A stretch of DNA of 64,000 nucleotides from Natrinema sp. CBA1119. Its GTDB lineage: Archaea > Halobacteriota > Halobacteria > Halobacteriales > Natrialbaceae. Numbering within the stretch: position 1 is the stretch's first letter; every line of letters starts with the position of its first letter. Made by a program: the position numbers and the translations under genes. Below, one piece after another: positions 60,815 through 64,000 of this stretch. The stretch covers positions 2,356,001-2,420,000 of the forward strand of contig NZ_PDBS01000001.1 in NCBI RefSeq assembly GCF_002572525.1, given 5' to 3'. The notes beneath the pieces are model-generated. The model was not told where the DNA came from, did no database searches, and saw nothing but the letters and a program-made list of their open reading frames with translations.

Positions 60815-62150
60815 GACCGACATCCAACGAGACGTCGAGCAAGCACAGACCGCGGCCCTCGAGCTCGCGAAACTGTCCGACGCGGAGCGGAGCGGGGCGC
60901 TGCACGAGATCGCCGACGCGATCGAAGCGCGAACCGACGAGATCCTCGCGGAAAACGAGAGAGACGTCGAGGAAGGCGAGCGGCTACTCGCAGAGGGCGA
61001 GTACACGCAAGCCCTCGTCGATCGACTGAAGCTCTCCGAGTCGAAGATCGAGAGCATCGCGGAGATGGTCCGCAGCGTCGCCGGGCAGGACGACCCGCTC
61101 GGAAAGACGCTCTCGGCCCGGGAACTCGACGAGGACCTCGAGCTCTACAAGGTCGCCACCCCGATCGGCGTCGTCGGGACGGTCTTCGAGTCCCGCCCCG
61201 ACGCGCTCGTCCAGATCGCCGCGCTCGCACTCAGATCGGGGAACGCGGTCATTCTGAAGGGCGGAAGCGAGGCCCTGCACTCGAACCGAATCCTCTTCGA
61301 GATCATCGAAACGGCCGCGGCGTCGGCCGACGCCGACATCCCCGACGGCTGGGCGCAGCACGTCGAGGCCCGCGAGGACGTCGACGCCCTGCTCGAGATG
61401 GACGGAGCGATCGACCTCCTCATGCCCCGGGGCAGCTCCGAGTTCGTGAGCTACATCCAGAACAACACGAGCATTCCAGTGCTGGGCCACACGGAGGGAA
61501 TTTGCCACGTCTACGTCGACGACGAGGCCGATCTCTCGATGGCCGAAGACATCGCCTACGACGCGAAGGTACAGTACCCCGCGGTCTGCAACGCCGTCGA
61601 GACGCTGCTGGTCCATGACGATATCGCCACGGCGTTCCTTCCCGCGATCGCGGACCGCTACGAGACCGCCGACGTCGAAATTCGGGGCGACGAGGCCACC
61701 CGCGAGATCGTCGACGTCGAGGCCGCGACCGATGCGGACTGGGACACGGAGTACGGCGACCTCATCGTCTCGATCCGGATCGTCGACTCGCTCGAGACCG
61801 CGATCGATCACATCACAACCCACGGCTCGAAGCACACCGAGTCGATCGTGACCGAGGACGAAGCGCGCGCGAGCACCTTCATGCGGAGTCTCGACTCCGC
61901 GAGCGTCTTCCACAACGCCTCGACCCGCTTCGCCGACGGCTACCGGTTCGGTCTCGGCGCCGAGGTCGGCATCAGCACGGGCAAGATCCACGCCCGCGGC
62001 CCCGTCGGCCTCGAGGGACTGACCACCTACAAGTACCACCTCGAGGGCGACGGCCAGCTCGTCGCCACCTACGCCGGCGAGGACGCGAAACCGTTCACGC
62101 ACCAGAAGTTCGACGGCGAGTGGTCGCCCGGCCGCCTCTCCGACAAATAG
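60807..62150 (+). CDS. proA: glutamate-5-semialdehyde dehydrogenase (gamma-glutamyl phosphate reductase)
   Basis: A 447-residue ProA of the aldehyde dehydrogenase superfamily: [46 protein letters not shown] and the catalytic Cys in [12 protein letters not shown]. It reduces gamma-glutamyl phosphate to the semialdehyde. The ATG at 60807 overlaps proB by 8 nt. With proC and proB it completes the proline pathway in a compact archaeal order. Confidence 0.95.
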   Translation: MTETDIQRDVEQAQTAALELAKLSDAERSGALHEIADAIEARTDEILAENERDVEEGERLLAEGEYTQALVDRLKLSESKIESIAEMVRSVAGQDDPLGKTLSARELDEDLELYKVATPIGVVGTVFESRPDALVQIAALALRSGNAVILKGGSEALHSNRILFEIIETAAASADADIPDGWAQHVEAREDVDALLEMDGAIDLLMPRGSSEFVSYIQNNTSIPVLGHTEGICHVYVDDEADLSMAEDIAYDAKVQYPAVCNAVETLLVHDDIATAFLPAIADRYETADVEIRGDEATREIVDVEAATDADWDTEYGDLIVSIRIVDSLETAIDHITTHGSKHTESIVTEDEARASTFMRSLDSASVFHNASTRFADGYRFGLGAEVGISTGKIHARGPVGLEGLTTYKYHLEGDGQLVATYAGEDAKPFTHQKFDGEWSPGRLSDK

Positions 62151-62166
62151 GGTCTTCTTCCCGCGC

Positions 62167-62706
62167 CTACCCACGCGTGGGCGCGGATCGATACCCGTCT
62201 TCCGTCTTCTCTGCGAGATCGAGCAGAACGGCCCACTCGAGCAGCCGTTCGATCCGTTCGCGCTGCTTCTCTTCGGCGCGGATCGGACGCCGTCCACGTT
62301 CACCGGATTGTCGTCGCTCTTCGCGGACCGCTGTGGCAATCTCACTAGCGGTCAGCGAGCCGTCGGCTCGCTCGAGCGCTGAAAGCACTGCGTCGGCTCC
62401 GTCCACCCGCTCTCGAAACGCTCGACGGAGCCGGTCGGGCTCGAGCGCTGATGGGGTGTCCGAATCGGTCTCCGCACTCGAGCCTGGATCACGGCGGCGA
62501 AAGCCCGCCGGCTCCTCGGTCGCGAGCTCGAGCGCGCGCAGGAAGGTGAGCCACGTCGCCGCCTCGTCGCGCGTTTCGAGGGGCGTCTCGTCGACGAGGA
62601 GTTGACAGCAGTCGTCGGCGTCGCCGGCGGCCGCGGGGAGGGTGCGGCGGATTGTCTCGACCGCGGCGAGATCCGCGGGCGGTTCGGGGACCGGCTTGAA
62701 TCGCAC
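62167..62706 (-). CDS. hypothetical helical protein coupled to mch
   Basis: A 179-residue protein with a GTG start 2 nt beyond the mch stop on the minus strand. It begins RFKPVPEPPADLAAVETIRRTLP, then helical segments CCQLLVDETPLETRDEAATWLTFLRALELA and ERVDGADAVLSALERADGSLTASEIATAVREERRQ, ending in RIERLLEWAVLLDLAEKTEDGY. The last part resembles a winged-helix. It is probably a haloarchaeal family co-transcribed with mch; no function is known. Confidence 0.72.
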   Translation of the reverse strand: MRFKPVPEPPADLAAVETIRRTLPAAAGDADDCCQLLVDETPLETRDEAATWLTFLRALELATEEPAGFRRRDPGSSAETDSDTPSALEPDRLRRAFRERVDGADAVLSALERADGSLTASEIATAVREERRQSGERGRRPIRAEEKQRERIERLLEWAVLLDLAEKTEDGYRSAPTRG

Positions 62707-62708
62707 GG

Positions 62709-63641
62709 CTACAGGTCGAAGGAGTCGACGAGCAGGTCCTCGTCCGTTTCGCCGTGGACGTACGTCGGCCCGCCGATCACGTCGATCGTCACCGCCGCGG
62801 GCGCGAAGAGATCCGACGGCACCTCCGAGAAATCCCACTCGAGGTCGTCGAAGACCTCGCCGAGCGGCCGGCCGTGATCCTCGGCGGCGCTCGAGGGCAC
62901 CGAGTCGAAGATATCGGCGTCCTCGCGGACCGTGAGGTGTGCGCGCCCGCCGTAGGCAATCGCGTCGTTCGTCCGCGCGATGGCCGTCCGCTCGTCACCC
63001 GCGACGGGCGCGACGGGCGCACGCCCGGTCGCGGAGACGATGTCGAGCGGGTCGTAGCCCAGTTCCGAGAGCCGGAAGGTCGCGAGTTCGGCCGCGCGGG
63101 CGGCGTTCGTAATGCTCCCCGTGAGGCTCGCGGTCGGATAAGCCAGCAGGAACACGCTGCTCGTCTCGACCTCGGCGCGCTCGGCGACGTGCTCGGCCAC
63201 GGACTCGGTCGGATCCGCCTCCGTCTCGATGGCCAGCGCCGTCAGATCGAATGCGTCGGTGTAGCCGATGCGGCGGAACTCCTCCTCTTCGGCCACCAGC
63301 GCCCGAGCGGGACCGCTGCCGAGCCCCTCGAAGTCCTCGGTCAGTACCTCCCAGCCCGCCTTCTGGGAACACAGCAACGAGAGCGCCGGCTGATCCGTCG
63401 AGAGCTCGACGAAGGGGATCGACGCGTCGCCGAGCTCGCCGAGTTCGTAGCTCGGCGTCGCCATCCCCGCCGTCTGAATTTCGGTCAACAGGAGCCCGGC
63501 CTCGATACCGCCGTCGAACTCGAGGCCGAAGTCGAGTACCGTCGATTCGTTCTCGAGGTCGTAGCCCCCGATATTCAACTCCTCGGCGTAGTCGAGGGCC
63601 TCGTCGACCAACTCGATCGCCATTCGATTGAGACTTTCCAT
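62709..63641 (-). CDS. mch: methenyltetrahydromethanopterin cyclohydrolase
   Basis: A 310-residue Mch. It interconverts methenyl- and formyl-tetrahydromethanopterin-type cofactors; in haloarchaea it serves one-carbon metabolism on tetrahydrofolate or the like. Family segments: N-terminal ELVDEALDYAEELNIGGYDLENESTVLDFG, STDQPALSLLCSQKAGWEVL and the later YPTASLTGSITNAARA, SATGRAPVAPV. Length matches archaeal Mch. It starts a two-gene unit with the hypothetical gene downstream. Confidence 0.92.
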   Translation of the reverse strand: MESLNRMAIELVDEALDYAEELNIGGYDLENESTVLDFGLEFDGGIEAGLLLTEIQTAGMATPSYELGELGDASIPFVELSTDQPALSLLCSQKAGWEVLTEDFEGLGSGPARALVAEEEEFRRIGYTDAFDLTALAIETEADPTESVAEHVAERAEVETSSVFLLAYPTASLTGSITNAARAAELATFRLSELGYDPLDIVSATGRAPVAPVAGDERTAIARTNDAIAYGGRAHLTVREDADIFDSVPSSAAEDHGRPLGEVFDDLEWDFSEVPSDLFAPAAVTIDVIGGPTYVHGETDEDLLVDSFDL

Positions 63642-63755
63642 GGCACCGAATTCACCCTCCGTAGTAAAACCGTTTGCCAGTTCGTGTCTGACCGGTGTCT
63701 GACAGGACTGCCCTGTTCTGTACCTCGGATTGCGGTTCCGACAGACGGCCTCGTC

Positions 63756-64000
63756 TCACATCTCGCGATTTCGGGCCGGTCGCCCGAGCTGTTCTTCGAC
63801 GGCCGAGACCTTCTCCGCGGCGTCGACGTCCCGCGTCCGTTTGTCGTCGATTTTCAGGACCGTGCTCACGCGGTCGGCATCGACGGCGTCGTGAGCCGCC
63901 TGCGCGGCCGCGAAGAGTTCGTCCGTCGTCTCGGCTTCGATCACCGTTCCCATCGGGTTCGTCTCGTAGGTGACGTCGTACGCCTCGAGGGCGTCGACGG
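63756..64000 (-). CDS. MTH1187/YqgV-family thiamine-binding-type protein (partial, N-terminus outside window)
   Basis: The C-terminal 81 codons or so of a small ferredoxin-like fold protein: VDALEAYDVTYETNPMGTVIEAETTDELFAAAQAAHDAVDADRVSTVLKIDDKRTRDV, then EKVSAVEEQLGR. This matches the MTH1187/UPF0045 family, which binds thiamine-like ligands in studied bacteria. The start lies beyond the window edge. Confidence 0.85.
   Translation of the reverse strand, partial: VDALEAYDVTYETNPMGTVIEAETTDELFAAAQAAHDAVDADRVSTVLKIDDKRTRDVDAAEKVSAVEEQLGRPARNREM

Overview
The window is a high-GC archaeal chromosome segment from a haloarchaeon (class Halobacteria). The proteins are rich in Asp and Glu, and many genes follow a TATA-like box by about 27 nt with no leader. 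Marker genes include ftsZ2 with cdrL and cdrS, an Lhr helicase, NcsA, a haloarchaeal-type PssD, methenyl-H4MPT cyclohydrolase, and Bat-type and HalX/PAS-style regulators. The style fits the Natrialbaceae, but I cannot fix the genus from sequence alone.

Layout. 0-6.5 kb: a truncated GTPBP1-like GTPase, small zinc-finger proteins, a HicB/HicA pair, pyrF, a VOC protein, and a TrxB-like flavoprotein divergent from an HxlR regulator. 6.5-12.2 kb: an AI-2E family membrane protein, a methyltransferase, methylglyoxal synthase followed by a KhtT/KhtU-type K+/H+ antiporter, and a HAD phosphatase. 12.2-16.3 kb: a large inverted-repeat element, the rnhA-DUF2240 cluster and a DMT transporter. 16.4-30.98 kb: a type IV pilus-like locus with a coiled-coil protein, a small anchored protein, a PilB/TadA-like ATPase, a PilC/TadC-like membrane protein, four membrane-anchored exported proteins, a PQQ beta-propeller lipoprotein and MinD-type ATPases. 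From about 25.18 to 28.43 kb this locus drops sharply in GC, with the boundary inside a gene. 31-41.8 kb: pssD, a PAS/GAF histidine kinase, lhr, a MacB-like ABC exporter operon and regulators. 41.8-44.4 kb: a low-GC, gene-poor, partly decayed stretch ending at tRNA-Tyr, whose 3' end is repeated nearby. 44.5-48.9 kb: cdrL, cdrS-ftsZ2, ncsA and a hydrolase. 48.9-50.55 kb: a decayed IS1341-type (IS200/IS605) element whose tnpB has lost its start codon and carries an amber stop. 50.6-64 kb: a DUF4442 protein, regulators, an ACR3-like transporter, an ABC-2 exporter, an alcohol/aldehyde dehydrogenase pair, the proC-proB-proA operon, mch and a partial thiamine-binding protein.

The genes of most interest are (1) the pilus-like locus with its exchanged, sequon-rich distal region, (2) the mgsA-khtT-khtU neighbourhood, which suggests coupling of methylglyoxal to K+ efflux in an archaeon, (3) an array of GTAAGAC dyads before cdrS-ftsZ2, and (4) the decayed mobile DNA around tRNA-Tyr and tnpB. 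All assignments come from reading the sequence and recalled family knowledge; no database search was run.
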